From: Sulfurimonas xiamenensis
GTDB lineage: Bacteria > Campylobacterota > Campylobacteria > Campylobacterales > Sulfurimonadaceae
DNA length: 64,000 nt
Assembly: GCF_009258045.1 (NCBI RefSeq)
Contig: NZ_CP041166.1
Location: forward strand, 1,364,001 to 1,428,000
Direction: 5' to 3'
Part shown: positions 45,995 to 54,532 of the stretch, one piece after another
Position numbering within the stretch: position 1 is the stretch's first letter
Layout of the letters: each line of letters starts with the position of its first letter
Position numbers and translations under genes: made by a program
The notes under the pieces: model-generated
Database searches by the model: none
The model's input: only the letters and a program-made list of their open reading frames with translations
Told to the model about the DNA's origin: nothing

Positions 45995-47118
45995 TATATT
46001 CCCAAATTTGTAAAAGCAATTGAAAAAATCGCATCACATATAATAACAGCAAAAATTGACTCTACCACACTTTTTGTTGTATTGAGTCCTATGCTTTGCG
46101 TATTGTCCTTTACAAGCATTCCTCTATATATTGCAATTGAAGCAATTAAAAAAGCAAAAAACGGTCCCTTTGCTATACCGACAAGGAAATGCTTCAGTGC
46201 AACAACACTATTGAATCTATCTAAAAACATATCAGTTGTAATGCCTAAATCTAAATTTGCAATAACCATTCCGCCAATAATTGCCATGATATCTGATATA
46301 AAAATAAGTATCGGCATAGCAATCATAAGAGCAACAATCTTTGGAATAACCAAAAATTTATAAGGATCAAAACCCATTGTTTGCATTGCATCCAATTCTT
46401 GCGTTATCTTCATTGCTCCTATCTGCGCTGTAAATGCCGAACCGCTTCTTCCTGCAATAACTATTGCCGTAATAAGTGGTGAGAGTTCTCTAAAAATAGA
46501 TATTCCAAGCATATCAACTATAAATATATTTGCACCATATATTTTTAACTGATAGGCTGATTGATACGCCACAACAAGACCAATCAAAAAACTTGTCAAA
46601 GCAACAATACCAAATGCTTTTACAGCAGTTTCATTTATTTCAAAAGCTATCTCTTTGTATCTTATATTTTTATAATATATAAGATATTGTATTTTATTTG
46701 CAAAAAGTTCACCCATAAATGATAAAAAAGATAAAAAAACAAAATAATTTTTATATGTATCTTCGCCCAGTTTTTCTAAAAAACCTCTTTTTTTACGATG
46801 TAAAACTTTTTTAGACTGTAGCTTTTGTTTTTTTACAAGTTCTAGCATATCTGAAATTTCTTGATTATCACAAAGCAGACCTTCAAGCAAAATATTTTTT
46901 GATAAGAGTTGTTGTTGTAAATTATATATAAAAATAGATGCAGCACTGTCTAAAAAGTGCAATTGCATTAAATCTATAACTACACTATGAACTTTACTTA
47001 AATCTGCAGTGTTTACTCTTTTTTCATATTTTGTAAGGTTATAAAGAGTAAGCTCTCCTTTAAATTTTAAAAAAAGCTTATTGTCAATATATAAAATATC
47101 CAAAGATGAGTCATGCAT
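45994..47118 (-). CDS. mlaE: MlaE permease with fused N-terminal STAS (MlaB-like) domain
   Basis: The 374-residue protein joins an N-terminal STAS domain (about 1-100, VHSVVIDLMQLHFLDSAASIF) to an MlaE permease (about 120-374). The latter carries AYQSAYQLKIYGANIFI, ELSPLITAIVIAGRSGSAF and the following QIGAMKITQELDAM. In E. coli the STAS part is the separate MlaB, so this fusion replaces it. Together with mlaF, mlaD and the lipoprotein it probably moves phospholipids between inner and outer membrane. Its start is 34 bp after the metallophosphoesterase gene. Confidence 0.93.
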   Translation of the reverse strand: MHDSSLDILYIDNKLFLKFKGELTLYNLTKYEKRVNTADLSKVHSVVIDLMQLHFLDSAASIFIYNLQQQLLSKNILLEGLLCDNQEISDMLELVKKQKLQSKKVLHRKKRGFLEKLGEDTYKNYFVFLSFLSFMGELFANKIQYLIYYKNIRYKEIAFEINETAVKAFGIVALTSFLIGLVVAYQSAYQLKIYGANIFIVDMLGISIFRELSPLITAIVIAGRSGSAFTAQIGAMKITQELDAMQTMGFDPYKFLVIPKIVALMIAMPILIFISDIMAIIGGMVIANLDLGITTDMFLDRFNSVVALKHFLVGIAKGPFFAFLIASIAIYRGMLVKDNTQSIGLNTTKSVVESIFAVIICDAIFSIAFTNLGI

Positions 47119-47152
47119 AATAAAAAGTCAACAACCTCTCTGTTTTATTGTT

Positions 47153-47899
47153 TTATTCATATTCTAAATCCATTTTAAATAAATTTTCTTGTAAAAATCC
47201 TCTATCTCCGTCTGATTTTACAATAAAATATCTTTGATTGCATACAAAAGCACCTAAATTAATATAAGTGAAATTTTTTAACTCCATCATTTTATTTTGA
47301 TGAAAATGACCTTCTACAAAATAATCACAGTTATACTTTTCATCTAGTCTTTGCGACATAAATTTATCTAATCCTGTAAACTCTTTACAATCATCTTTTT
47401 TACCAAGGTATAAATCTAAGCATTTTAAAATATAATGCCCGCTTAAAAAATCCACTACTTTTAAAAAATGCAAAACTGCAAAATTTCTAATAACCGTCGT
47501 ATATACTTTATATCCAAAATCACTCTCTATATCACCATGTGCAAGCAAAACTTTTTTATTTTCAAATCTGCATGCAACAGGCTGAAGAGAGATTGGAAAT
47601 ACTTTTATATTTGGAAATATGCTCTTAAGATTAAAATCATGATTTCCTTCTAAATAGATAACTTCTATATCAAAAGATATCTTATTTAAAATTTCAATAG
47701 CTTCTTGATTTTTTTTATGTGTATAGGGAATCTCTCCAAAAAGAGCATCAAAAATATCTCCCATAAGAATTAATTGCGTAGGAGAGAGTTTTTTTGTAGA
47801 GATATCTTTTAAAAATTCTAAAAAATCCGGGCGTTTATACGAGTAGTGTGCATCTGCAACAACAAATGCACCCTCTCTTATCTCTAAACTATGGGACAT
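47153..47899 (-). CDS. LpxH-like metallophosphoesterase
   Basis: The 248-residue calcineurin-like phosphoesterase has the metal-site motifs VVADAHYS (about 13-20, with D-x-H), LMGDIFDALF (GD, about 45), YLEGNHDFNL (GNHD, about 77) and LLAHGDIESD (about 112), plus a late VEGHFHQ (GHxH, about 195). It resembles UDP-2,3-diacylglucosamine hydrolase LpxH of lipid A synthesis, but other Campylobacterota use unrelated LpxJ for that step, so the substrate is not certain. Location next to the Mla genes favours an envelope role. It overlaps argC by 11 bp. Confidence 0.82.
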   Translation of the reverse strand: MSHSLEIREGAFVVADAHYSYKRPDFLEFLKDISTKKLSPTQLILMGDIFDALFGEIPYTHKKNQEAIEILNKISFDIEVIYLEGNHDFNLKSIFPNIKVFPISLQPVACRFENKKVLLAHGDIESDFGYKVYTTVIRNFAVLHFLKVVDFLSGHYILKCLDLYLGKKDDCKEFTGLDKFMSQRLDEKYNCDYFVEGHFHQNKMMELKNFTYINLGAFVCNQRYFIVKSDGDRGFLQENLFKMDLEYE

Positions 47900-48893
47900 A
47901 GGCTATATTTGGTATTCCTAAATCTTCATCAAATCCCATCATCAAATTTGCATTAACGACTGCAGCAGATGATGCACCTCTCATTAGATTATCTATCGCA
48001 CTTGAAATAAAAAGCATGTTTGATTTTCTTTTGACATAAATATCGCAAAAATTTGTTCCAGCCACGCTCTTCATATCTACAGGATTTTTACATACTCTTA
48101 CATGCTTCGCCTCTTTATAGAACTCTTCAAGAACTTCATAAGCATCAAAATCACTATTTACCTGTATATATATTGAACTTATCATCCCACGAGTAAGAGG
48201 TACTAAATGAGGGACAAAATGAACCTCATCAAAATCAACCCCAAGTTTTTGCGCAATTTCAGGTGCATGTCTATGCATAAGAGGGTTATATGCAAAAAGA
48301 TTATCATTTACATTTACAAAGTGCGTATTATCGCTTAACTTTTTGCCGGCTCCGCTGACACCGGTTTTTGCATCTACTATAATTGGAGTGTTTTTAACTC
48401 TTCTGCTCATAAATGGCAAAACACCCAAAATTGCAGAAGTAGGGAAACATCCCGGATTTGCCACAAGTTTTGCGCTGCGAAGCTCATCGCGAAAGAGCTC
48501 AGGCAGACCATAAACCGCATGAGAAAGATTTTCTGTATCTGTATGAGGACAGTAAAACTGCTCGTAAATATCCTGCGGCAGTCTATAATCAGCTGAAAGA
48601 TCAACAACCTTTAAGCCTTTTGATATCAGAGGTTTTACATACACCATAGCTGTTTTATGTGGAAGTGCTAAAAAAACAAGCTCACAGCTACTTGCACACT
48701 CATCTATATCAGCTTTTAAAACATCGCACTCATATACTTTATTTAAAGAATGATGAAGTTGGCTTAAAGTTGTATTTCCTTCCGAGTTTGCTACATAACT
48801 GAGCTGAAATTTTGGATGATTTATAAGAATTTTTAAAAGTTCAAGCCCGGTATAACCGCTTGCACCTATAACACCGACTTTAGTGACACTCAA
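47889..48893 (-). CDS. argC: N-acetyl-gamma-glutamyl-phosphate reductase
   Basis: ArgC makes N-acetylglutamate semialdehyde in arginine synthesis. The 334-residue protein starts VGVIGASGYTGLELLKIL (NADP site) and has the catalytic Cys in VANPGCFPTSAILG (near 149). KTGVSGAGKK and FVPHLVPLTRGM are family motifs. It overlaps greA at its 5' end by 14 bp. Arginine enzymes are otherwise not in this window. Confidence 0.96.
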   Translation of the reverse strand: MSVTKVGVIGASGYTGLELLKILINHPKFQLSYVANSEGNTTLSQLHHSLNKVYECDVLKADIDECASSCELVFLALPHKTAMVYVKPLISKGLKVVDLSADYRLPQDIYEQFYCPHTDTENLSHAVYGLPELFRDELRSAKLVANPGCFPTSAILGVLPFMSRRVKNTPIIVDAKTGVSGAGKKLSDNTHFVNVNDNLFAYNPLMHRHAPEIAQKLGVDFDEVHFVPHLVPLTRGMISSIYIQVNSDFDAYEVLEEFYKEAKHVRVCKNPVDMKSVAGTNFCDIYVKRKSNMLFISSAIDNLMRGASSAAVVNANLMMGFDEDLGIPNIAYVP

Positions 48894-49377
48894 AGACTAT
48901 CTCCTGATATCTTATTTCAACTATCTCTAGCTCTTTTTTGCCCCCTGGAAGCTGTACTTTAACCTCGTCTCCCTCTTCTTTGCCTAAAAGCTGTTTTGCC
49001 AAGGGCGAATTAAAAGAGATTAAACCAATATTTGGATTACTTTCACAACCACCAACAATTGTATATGTAACCTCTTCATCTGTTTGAGTATCACTCATCA
49101 CAACAGTTGAACCAAAGCTTACTCTTGAGTGTTCAAGCTCGCTTGGATCAACTATTTTAGATGACCCGATAAGCTCTGCAAGTTCTGCAATCCTGTCATC
49201 TGTCAATCTTTGCTGTTCTTTTGCAGCATGATACTCCGCATTTTCTTTTAGATCACCATGTTCAAGCGCTTCTTCTATATCTTTAACGATTTGAGGTCTT
49301 TTTACCTCTTTTAAATACTTTACTTCTGCTTGGAGTTTTTTATATCCAAACAGTGTCATCGGCTCAATTTTTTCCAT
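48880..49377 (-). CDS. greA: Transcription elongation factor GreA
   Basis: GreA enters the RNA polymerase secondary channel and triggers cleavage of backtracked RNA. The 165-residue protein has the coiled-coil N-terminal domain (about 1-75) with the acidic tip region EALEHGDLKENAEYHAAKE (about 38-56), and the FKBP-like C-terminal domain with ISFNSPLAKQLLGKEEGDEV. It lies 50 bp after an 83-residue unknown on the same strand and overlaps argC. Confidence 0.96.
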   Translation of the reverse strand: MEKIEPMTLFGYKKLQAEVKYLKEVKRPQIVKDIEEALEHGDLKENAEYHAAKEQQRLTDDRIAELAELIGSSKIVDPSELEHSRVSFGSTVVMSDTQTDEEVTYTIVGGCESNPNIGLISFNSPLAKQLLGKEEGDEVKVQLPGGKKELEIVEIRYQEIVFECH

Positions 49378-49427
49378 TAATAAATCACCCTGAGAAATAA
49401 ATTTTTAACTCATTATAGCAAAAAAAT

Positions 49428-49679
49428 TCAACCCTCTCTCATGGTAGAGAGGTTAAATTTTATATTTTTATCTATACATTCAATCGTAATGTCGCATCCG
49501 CTTTTGCTTATCTTTTTCGCATTTTTTACATTTTGCAGCAAAACTATAACTTCTTTGCTTTGCGGATCATACGCTTTAAGCATCTCATCATCTACCAAAA
49601 ACCATCTTCCGCCCCCGCAACCGTCGCCAATAATGCCTTCGCACGCAAGCGGACTATCTAAACTAAAACCATAAATCAT
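49428..49679 (-). CDS. Small conserved-looking hypothetical protein
   Basis: This 83-residue protein is not recognised. It has a Cys/Gly-rich segment IGDGCGGGRWFLVDDEMLKAYD (Cys near 21, written here as IGDGCGGGRWF then LVDDEMLKAYD) and a second pair of cysteines (SGCDITIEC, about 61-69), with mostly beta structure expected. It has no signal peptide. It overlaps the TcdA-like gene by 4 bp and so is translationally coupled to it; a metal- or sulfur-related role is only suggested by the cysteines. Confidence 0.72.
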   Translation of the reverse strand: MIYGFSLDSPLACEGIIGDGCGGGRWFLVDDEMLKAYDPQSKEVIVLLQNVKNAKKISKSGCDITIECIDKNIKFNLSTMREG

Positions 49680-50335
49680 TCAAATATTTCCTTTTTTGTT
49701 TTTGACACTATCATCTTAACTGCTTCACTACACATAACAAGTCCAAAAGTGGCAGTCACACCAATAAAACTACCCTTATCTTTTACTTTTGCCTCTTCTG
49801 AACTAAAGATAACTTTATACTTTTTGTCAAAACCTTTTTTTCTTAACTCATAACGAATTTTTGAACCGAATTTATCGCCATAACTCTTCCAGATATCTGA
49901 TACTTGAACCTTTGTGGGATCAAGTCTTTTTGCTGAACCAAATGATGAGATCAGTTTTTTATGACACTTTTGAGCAAGAGCAAGTTTTGCTTTTGTATCA
50001 TCTATAGCATCTAAAACCAAATCATATTCATCAAAATCAAAATTTATTATCCACTCTTCATCAACTCTTGCATTTATAATCTTTATATGCGGATAGTGCT
50101 TTTGAAGAGCTTCAACTTTAAATTCATCTATGTGCATTTCTGAGTGTATTTGACGATTTTGATTTGTTTCATCATATATATCAAAATCTACAATTGTTAT
50201 ATTTGTAACACCGCTTCTGCTTAAACAGTCAAGGCAATGTCCTCCGACTCCGCCGACGCCTAAAAGTAAAATATTTGCATTTTTAAGTTTGTAAAAATCA
50301 TCCTGCAAAAGAGATTTTATGCGCTCATATCTCAT
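49676..50335 (-). CDS. tcdA: E1-like ATPase, TcdA (tRNA t6A dehydratase) family
   Basis: TcdA cyclizes t6A to ct6A in tRNA, using ATP. The 219-residue protein has the ThiF/MoeB-type fold with GVGGVGGHCLDCLSRSGV (about 26-43), the ADP-ribose helix region IVDFDIYDETNQNRQIH (about 48-64) and DLVLDAIDDTKAK (about 104-116). The R-x-x-N-R-Q pattern fits TcdA better than ThiF. It overlaps surE by 11 bp upstream and the 83-residue gene downstream. Confidence 0.85.
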   Translation of the reverse strand: MRYERIKSLLQDDFYKLKNANILLLGVGGVGGHCLDCLSRSGVTNITIVDFDIYDETNQNRQIHSEMHIDEFKVEALQKHYPHIKIINARVDEEWIINFDFDEYDLVLDAIDDTKAKLALAQKCHKKLISSFGSAKRLDPTKVQVSDIWKSYGDKFGSKIRYELRKKGFDKKYKVIFSSEEAKVKDKGSFIGVTATFGLVMCSEAVKMIVSKTKKEIFE

Positions 50336-51128
50336 TCTCTTCTATCCATGTTTTAAGCTTCTTCATGCTTTTATATGCACTCATATCGAGTTTGATCGGG
50401 GTTATGGAAATATTTCCCGATGTTATTGCTTCATAATCGCTTATGCCCTCTCTTCCTTTTCGAGCAGAAAAATTCAGAGGATGAGTTCCAAGCCAGTAAT
50501 ACTCCTCTCCTCTAGGATTTCTATGAAGGTGCGAATCGTTTGCATAAAGCCTGTAGCCGGCATATGTTATAAAAATTTTTGGATCTTTTAAATCAATGTT
50601 TGGAGGGATATTTACATTTAAAAATTCTCTTTCAGGTAAAGGAAATGTGCCCTCTTTGATCTTTAAAACCAATTTTTTAATAGTTTTTTGCGCTAAAGTA
50701 AAATCACCCTGAGGATTTGTAAAATCCATAACTTGAGAAATGGCGATTGATGGAATATTATGTAAAACACCCTCCATTGCTCCCGCTGCCGTTCCCGAAT
50801 AGGTAATATCCTCACCCATGTTTGAACCGCGATTTATACCGCTAATTAAAAGATCCGGTTTAACATCTACAAACATTGTGCTTAATGCAAGATAGATACA
50901 GTCACTGGGAGTTCCGTCATCCAATTTAAAAAAATTATCCTCGACTCCAACAAAACGAAGAGGACGAATTATAGTTAGAGAATGCCCGCATGCAGATTTC
51001 TCGCTTGCGGGAGCTACTACCGTTACTTCAACATCATCCAACTCTTTTAAAGCTTCTACTAAACAGAGCAAACCTTTTGCTTCATACCCATCATCATTAG
51101 TGACTAAAATTTTATACTTATTTTTCAT
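50325..51128 (-). CDS. surE: 5'-nucleotidase / survival protein SurE
   Basis: SurE removes phosphate from nucleoside monophosphates and is linked to stress survival. The 267-residue protein begins KILVTNDDGYEAKGL (metal-binding Asp pair) with VVAPASEKSACGHSLT, SGINRGSNMGEDITYSGTA and VNIPP in the expected order. It is the first gene of a minus-strand run that reaches pepP. Its 5' side faces znuA. Confidence 0.95.
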   Translation of the reverse strand: MKNKYKILVTNDDGYEAKGLLCLVEALKELDDVEVTVVAPASEKSACGHSLTIIRPLRFVGVEDNFFKLDDGTPSDCIYLALSTMFVDVKPDLLISGINRGSNMGEDITYSGTAAGAMEGVLHNIPSIAISQVMDFTNPQGDFTLAQKTIKKLVLKIKEGTFPLPEREFLNVNIPPNIDLKDPKIFITYAGYRLYANDSHLHRNPRGEEYYWLGTHPLNFSARKGREGISDYEAITSGNISITPIKLDMSAYKSMKKLKTWIEENEI

Positions 51129-51144
51129 AACGATATTTTACTCA

Positions 51145-51156
51145 TTGTAATTACAA
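51145..51156. promoter_or_regulatory. 12 bp perfect palindrome between surE and znuA
   Basis: TTGTAATTACAA is a complete palindrome set in a larger imperfect dyad (CTCAT on the left, ATGAG on the right). It lies 17 bp upstream of the surE start and 89 bp before znuA. A zinc- or iron-responsive repressor site is possible but not a clear match to a Zur or Fur consensus. Confidence 0.35.
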
Positions 51157-51244
51157 ATGAGCTTAATTTTTAAGTAAAATATAACTAAGATCTCTTTAAG
51201 TGGCTTAAAAGTACAATTCTTTTTAAATAGCACAAGGATAGTGT

Positions 51245-52072
51245 GTGAAAAAAATTTTATTTCTACTGTTTATATTCTTTACATCTTTAGCTTTTGCTAA
51301 ACCTATCATTATAGTCAGCATTCTTCCACAAAAAACTTTTGTTCAAAAAATAACAAAAGATATGGCAGATATAACCGTTATGGTCGAACCGGGGAACTCT
51401 CCTCACTCTTATGAACCGAAATCTTCACAAATGATAGCTGTTTCTAAAGCTGATATATATTTTAGTATAGGCGTTGAATTTGAAAATGTATGGCTAAGTA
51501 AAATAAAATCACAAAACTCTAATCTTACATTTATAAATATAAGCGACAATATCCCTAAAATAGCCATAAAAAAAGACAATCATAAACACAACAACAACGA
51601 TCCTCATATATGGACTTCACCAAAAAATGTAGAGATAATGGCAAACTCTATATACAAAGCGCTTATTACAGTAGATCCGAAAAATAAAAACCTTTACAAG
51701 TCAAACTTTGATGATTTTATAAAAGAGATCAGAGATACAGATGCACAGATAAAAGAGATACTTAAAGAAACAGAACCAAAAAGTAAATTTATGGTTTTTC
51801 ATCCATCATGGGGATATTTTGCAAATGAGTACAATCTCACGCAAATAGCAGTTGAAGTAGAAGGCAAAGAGCCAAAACCAAAAGAGATGATTAAAATTAT
51901 TGATGAAGCAAAAAAAGAGAATATAAAAGTAATTTTTACTCAACCTGAATTTTCAGATAAAAGTGCTCAAATTATTGCAAAGGAAGCCGGCGTTGTGGTT
52001 AAAAAAATCTCTCCGCTAAATCCTAACTGGTCACAAAATCTAATAAACATGGCAAAAGCAATTGCAAACTGA
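51245..52072 (+). CDS. znuA: Periplasmic zinc-binding protein ZnuA
   Basis: ZnuA captures zinc in the periplasm for ZnuBC. The 275-residue protein has a signal peptide (cleavage likely after LAFA, residue 18). The three metal histidines are near 54 (NSPHSYEP), 121 (NDPHIW) and 185 (FHPSWGY). A short charged His/Asn-rich loop (KDNHKHNNN, about 110-118) precedes the second ligand, a hallmark of ZnuA over manganese homologues. The start is GTG at 51245. It overlaps znuC by 11 bp. Confidence 0.93.
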   Translation: MKKILFLLFIFFTSLAFAKPIIIVSILPQKTFVQKITKDMADITVMVEPGNSPHSYEPKSSQMIAVSKADIYFSIGVEFENVWLSKIKSQNSNLTFINISDNIPKIAIKKDNHKHNNNDPHIWTSPKNVEIMANSIYKALITVDPKNKNLYKSNFDDFIKEIRDTDAQIKEILKETEPKSKFMVFHPSWGYFANEYNLTQIAVEVEGKEPKPKEMIKIIDEAKKENIKVIFTQPEFSDKSAQIIAKEAGVVVKKISPLNPNWSQNLINMAKAIAN

Positions 52073-52814
52073 TAAAAATTCACCTATTATAGAAATTAAA
52101 AATCTCTCTTTTGCTTATGATAAAGAACTGACATTAAAAGATATAAATCTTAAAATTTATGAAAAAGATTTTATGGTTTTTATCGGTCCAAATGGGGGTG
52201 GAAAAAGCACTCTTATAAAACTAATGCTTGGTATAAATTCTATGCAAAAAGGTTCTATAGAGATTTTAAACAAACCTTTACACAAAAGCCTCTCACAAAT
52301 AGGCTATGTTCCGCAAAACACAAATGTAAACCTTGATTTTCCCATAAAAGCGATAGAGGTCGTTATGATGGGAAAAGGCTCAAAAAAACGCTCTTTTTTT
52401 GGTTACTCAAGAGAGGAAGTTTCACATGCTATGGAGATGCTTAAGCAAGTAGGCATGCAAAATTTTGCCCACAGTAAAATAGGTTTGCTCTCAGGTGGTC
52501 AGCGTCAAAGAGTAATGATAGCCAGAGCCCTCTGTTTGGACCCAAAAATTCTTCTGCTAGACGAGCCGACTTCAAGTATTGATGCAGATGGACAAAAGCG
52601 TATTTATGAACTCTTAAAAGAGTTAAATAAAAAAATAACAATTGTTGTTGTAAGCCATGATATATCTATTATTTTAGAATACGCTTCCAAAGTGGCTTAT
52701 ATCAATAAAGAGCTGCTCTTTCACGATTTAAGTTCTATCAAAAAAGAGTTTTATACAAGCGGTGAACACTTTTGTGAAGTTGAACTTCTTCAAATGTTAG
52801 GAAAGCAAAAATGA
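52062..52814 (+). CDS. znuC: Zinc ABC transporter ATPase ZnuC
   Basis: ZnuC is the ATPase of the zinc importer. The 250-residue protein has Walker A GPNGGGKST (about 42-50), QIGYVPQNTN, signature LLSGGQRQRVMIARAL and Walker B LLLDEPTSSID. Start TTG at 52062 overlaps the znuA end; its stop overlaps the znuB start by 4 bp. Confidence 0.92.
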   Translation: MQTDKNSPIIEIKNLSFAYDKELTLKDINLKIYEKDFMVFIGPNGGGKSTLIKLMLGINSMQKGSIEILNKPLHKSLSQIGYVPQNTNVNLDFPIKAIEVVMMGKGSKKRSFFGYSREEVSHAMEMLKQVGMQNFAHSKIGLLSGGQRQRVMIARALCLDPKILLLDEPTSSIDADGQKRIYELLKELNKKITIVVVSHDISIILEYASKVAYINKELLFHDLSSIKKEFYTSGEHFCEVELLQMLGKQK

Positions 52815-53611
52815 TAGAAGCTTTATCTTATGAATTTATGCAAAATGCTTTAATTGCCGGAGTAATTGTCAGCCTTATTTCTGGAATTATCGGCTCTCTA
52901 ATCGTTGCAAACAGAATGGTTTTTTTAGCCGGCGGAATTGCGCACGCGGCATACGGCGGAATAGGAATAGCTGTTTTTACCGGCATCCCGATATTTTTAG
53001 GAACCTCTCTTTTTGCCGTTGTCGCAGCGCTATTTATGGCTTTTGTTACTATAAATCAAAGGGAAAAAACTGATACCTTCATAGGGCTTATTTGGGCCGT
53101 AGGAATGGCTATTGGGATCATTTTGGTTGATTTGACACCGGGATATAATGTAGATTTGATGAGCTATCTCTTTGGCTCTATCTTAGCAGTAAACAGCGAA
53201 GACCTCTATTTTATGGGGATTCTTTTTGCAGTTGTTCTATTTGCTGTAACATTTTGGTACCGCGATATTTTGGCTGTATCTTATGATAGCGAATATGCTG
53301 CACTAAGCGGAATAAATGTAAGATTTTTTTATACACTGATACTTATCTTATCAGCATTAACCGTTGTAATCGCCATAAAGGTTGTAGGATTGATTTTGGT
53401 TATAGCACTTCTTACAATTCCTATATATATCGCACAAAATCTCTCCTCTTCACTCTACAGCATGATGCTGTTCTCCGGATTTATCGCATCTCTATTTACA
53501 ATTATCGGTCTTTGGTTCTCTTATAGTTTTAATTTAACTTCAGGTGCCTGCATTATCTTAGTCTCTGCTGTATCACTAATGATTTTTATGTTTATCTCAA
53601 AATTTAAATAA
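52811..53611 (+). CDS. znuB: Zinc ABC transporter permease ZnuB
   Basis: ZnuB is the membrane channel. The 266-residue protein has about eight helices and the ABC-3 family signature FLAGGIAHAAYGGIGIAV (about 38-55), with ALSGINVRFFYTLILIL later. It overlaps znuC by 4 bp. modE begins 6 bp after its stop, an unusual link between zinc import and molybdate control. Confidence 0.93.
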   Translation: MIEALSYEFMQNALIAGVIVSLISGIIGSLIVANRMVFLAGGIAHAAYGGIGIAVFTGIPIFLGTSLFAVVAALFMAFVTINQREKTDTFIGLIWAVGMAIGIILVDLTPGYNVDLMSYLFGSILAVNSEDLYFMGILFAVVLFAVTFWYRDILAVSYDSEYAALSGINVRFFYTLILILSALTVVIAIKVVGLILVIALLTIPIYIAQNLSSSLYSMMLFSGFIASLFTIIGLWFSYSFNLTSGACIILVSAVSLMIFMFISKFK

Positions 53612-53617
53612 AGGCTT

Positions 53618-54400
53618 TTGCAAATGAAGATAGATGGACGATTTTGGCTTACAAAAGATAACGAGAGTTTTTTAGGGGCCGGACGCATTGAACTTCTTAA
53701 AAAGATTGAAAAAACAGGCTCGATCAATGCCGCGGCAAAAGAGATGAAAATGAGCTATAAAGCTGCATGGGAGAGAATCAACGGAATGAACAATCTTGCT
53801 GATGAGCCGCTGATTCAAAGAAAAACCGGCGGAAAAGGTGGCGGCGGGACAACACTTACTCCCTATGCACATAAACTTATAGAAACATACAACCGCCTCG
53901 ATGAACTACACCGCCAATTTATAGAGCGTTTTGCCGAAGCCGGTGATGATCCGGAACGATTAGCAAAAATACTTAAGAGAACTTTTTTAACAACAAGCGC
54001 AAGAAATCAGATCCCTTCTAAAATAAATGCTATTAATTTAAATGAACTTAATGCTCAAATAGTTATGTCACTCCCTGGCGGTGTTTCTCTAACCTCTGTA
54101 ATCACAGCTAAATCAGTTCAAAATATGGGACTAAATATTGGCGATGATATCTATGCGATTATCAAATCCAGCGATATAAATATAGTAAATAAAGTTCCGG
54201 ATGATAATGAAAATTTAAATATATTAGAAGGCACTATAAAAACGATAGAAATCTCAAAAGACTCTTCAGAAGTATCTTTTGCTATAAACAAACACACAAC
54301 ATTAATAGCTCTTTTAAATAAAACAGATATTGATTCTCTAAAGATAGGTTCCAAAGCCTACGCAATAATCAACAAAAAAAATATAATTATAGGCTCTTGA
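53618..54400 (+). CDS. modE: Molybdate-responsive regulator ModE
   Basis: ModE binds molybdate or tungstate and then DNA, usually repressing molybdate uptake genes. The 260-residue protein (standard length about 262) has a LysR-like winged helix (about 15-80: ELLKKIEKTGSINAAAKEM, SYKAAWERINGM, KTGGKGGGGTTLTP). Two TOBE/Mop domains follow: TSARNQIPSKINAI begins the first at about 125, GTIKTIEISKDSSEVSF the second at about 207. The SARNQ motif contacts oxyanion. It lies 6 bp after znuB. A good ModE operator lies 43 bp after its stop, ahead of a TonB/ABC cluster; no modABC is in the window. Confidence 0.93.
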   Translation: MQMKIDGRFWLTKDNESFLGAGRIELLKKIEKTGSINAAAKEMKMSYKAAWERINGMNNLADEPLIQRKTGGKGGGGTTLTPYAHKLIETYNRLDELHRQFIERFAEAGDDPERLAKILKRTFLTTSARNQIPSKINAINLNELNAQIVMSLPGGVSLTSVITAKSVQNMGLNIGDDIYAIIKSSDINIVNKVPDDNENLNILEGTIKTIEISKDSSEVSFAINKHTTLIALLNKTDIDSLKIGSKAYAIINKKNIIIGS

Positions 54401-54430
54401 ATGTAACTTTAATAAATATATAAGAAATTT

Positions 54431-54460
54431 TTGTTTATCATTCGTTATATCAATTAAGAT
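54431..54460 (+). promoter_or_regulatory. Candidate promoter overlapping the ModE operator
   Basis: TTGTTT (54431-54436) and TAAGAT (54455-54460) with an 18 bp spacer form a plausible sigma70 promoter inside which the ModE site sits. Transcription would begin near 54466, leaving a leader of about 389 nt before the binding-protein gene. Both hexamers are imperfect. Confidence 0.4.
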
Positions 54461-54466
54461 ATAAAG
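54443..54466. promoter_or_regulatory. ModE operator upstream of the TonB/ABC uptake operon
   Basis: CGTTATAT, 8 bp, ATATAAAG is an inverted repeat. The left half matches the ModE half-site CGTTATAT of the E. coli modA operator exactly, and the right half matches its inverse ATATAACG at 7 of 8 bases. Spacing is close to that of E. coli (7 bp). The modE gene itself ends 43 bp upstream. Confidence 0.75.
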
Positions 54467-54532
54467 AAGATTATCCAAAGCTAAGAAGTTATTTATTTAT
54501 ATATCTCTATAAAAACTTAAAAAAGGAAAAAA

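Noticed and set aside
51145-51156. Confident Zur box for znuACB
   Set aside because: The palindrome TTGTAATTACAA is real but does not clearly match a Zur or Fur consensus and lies nearer surE; kept only as a low-confidence site.
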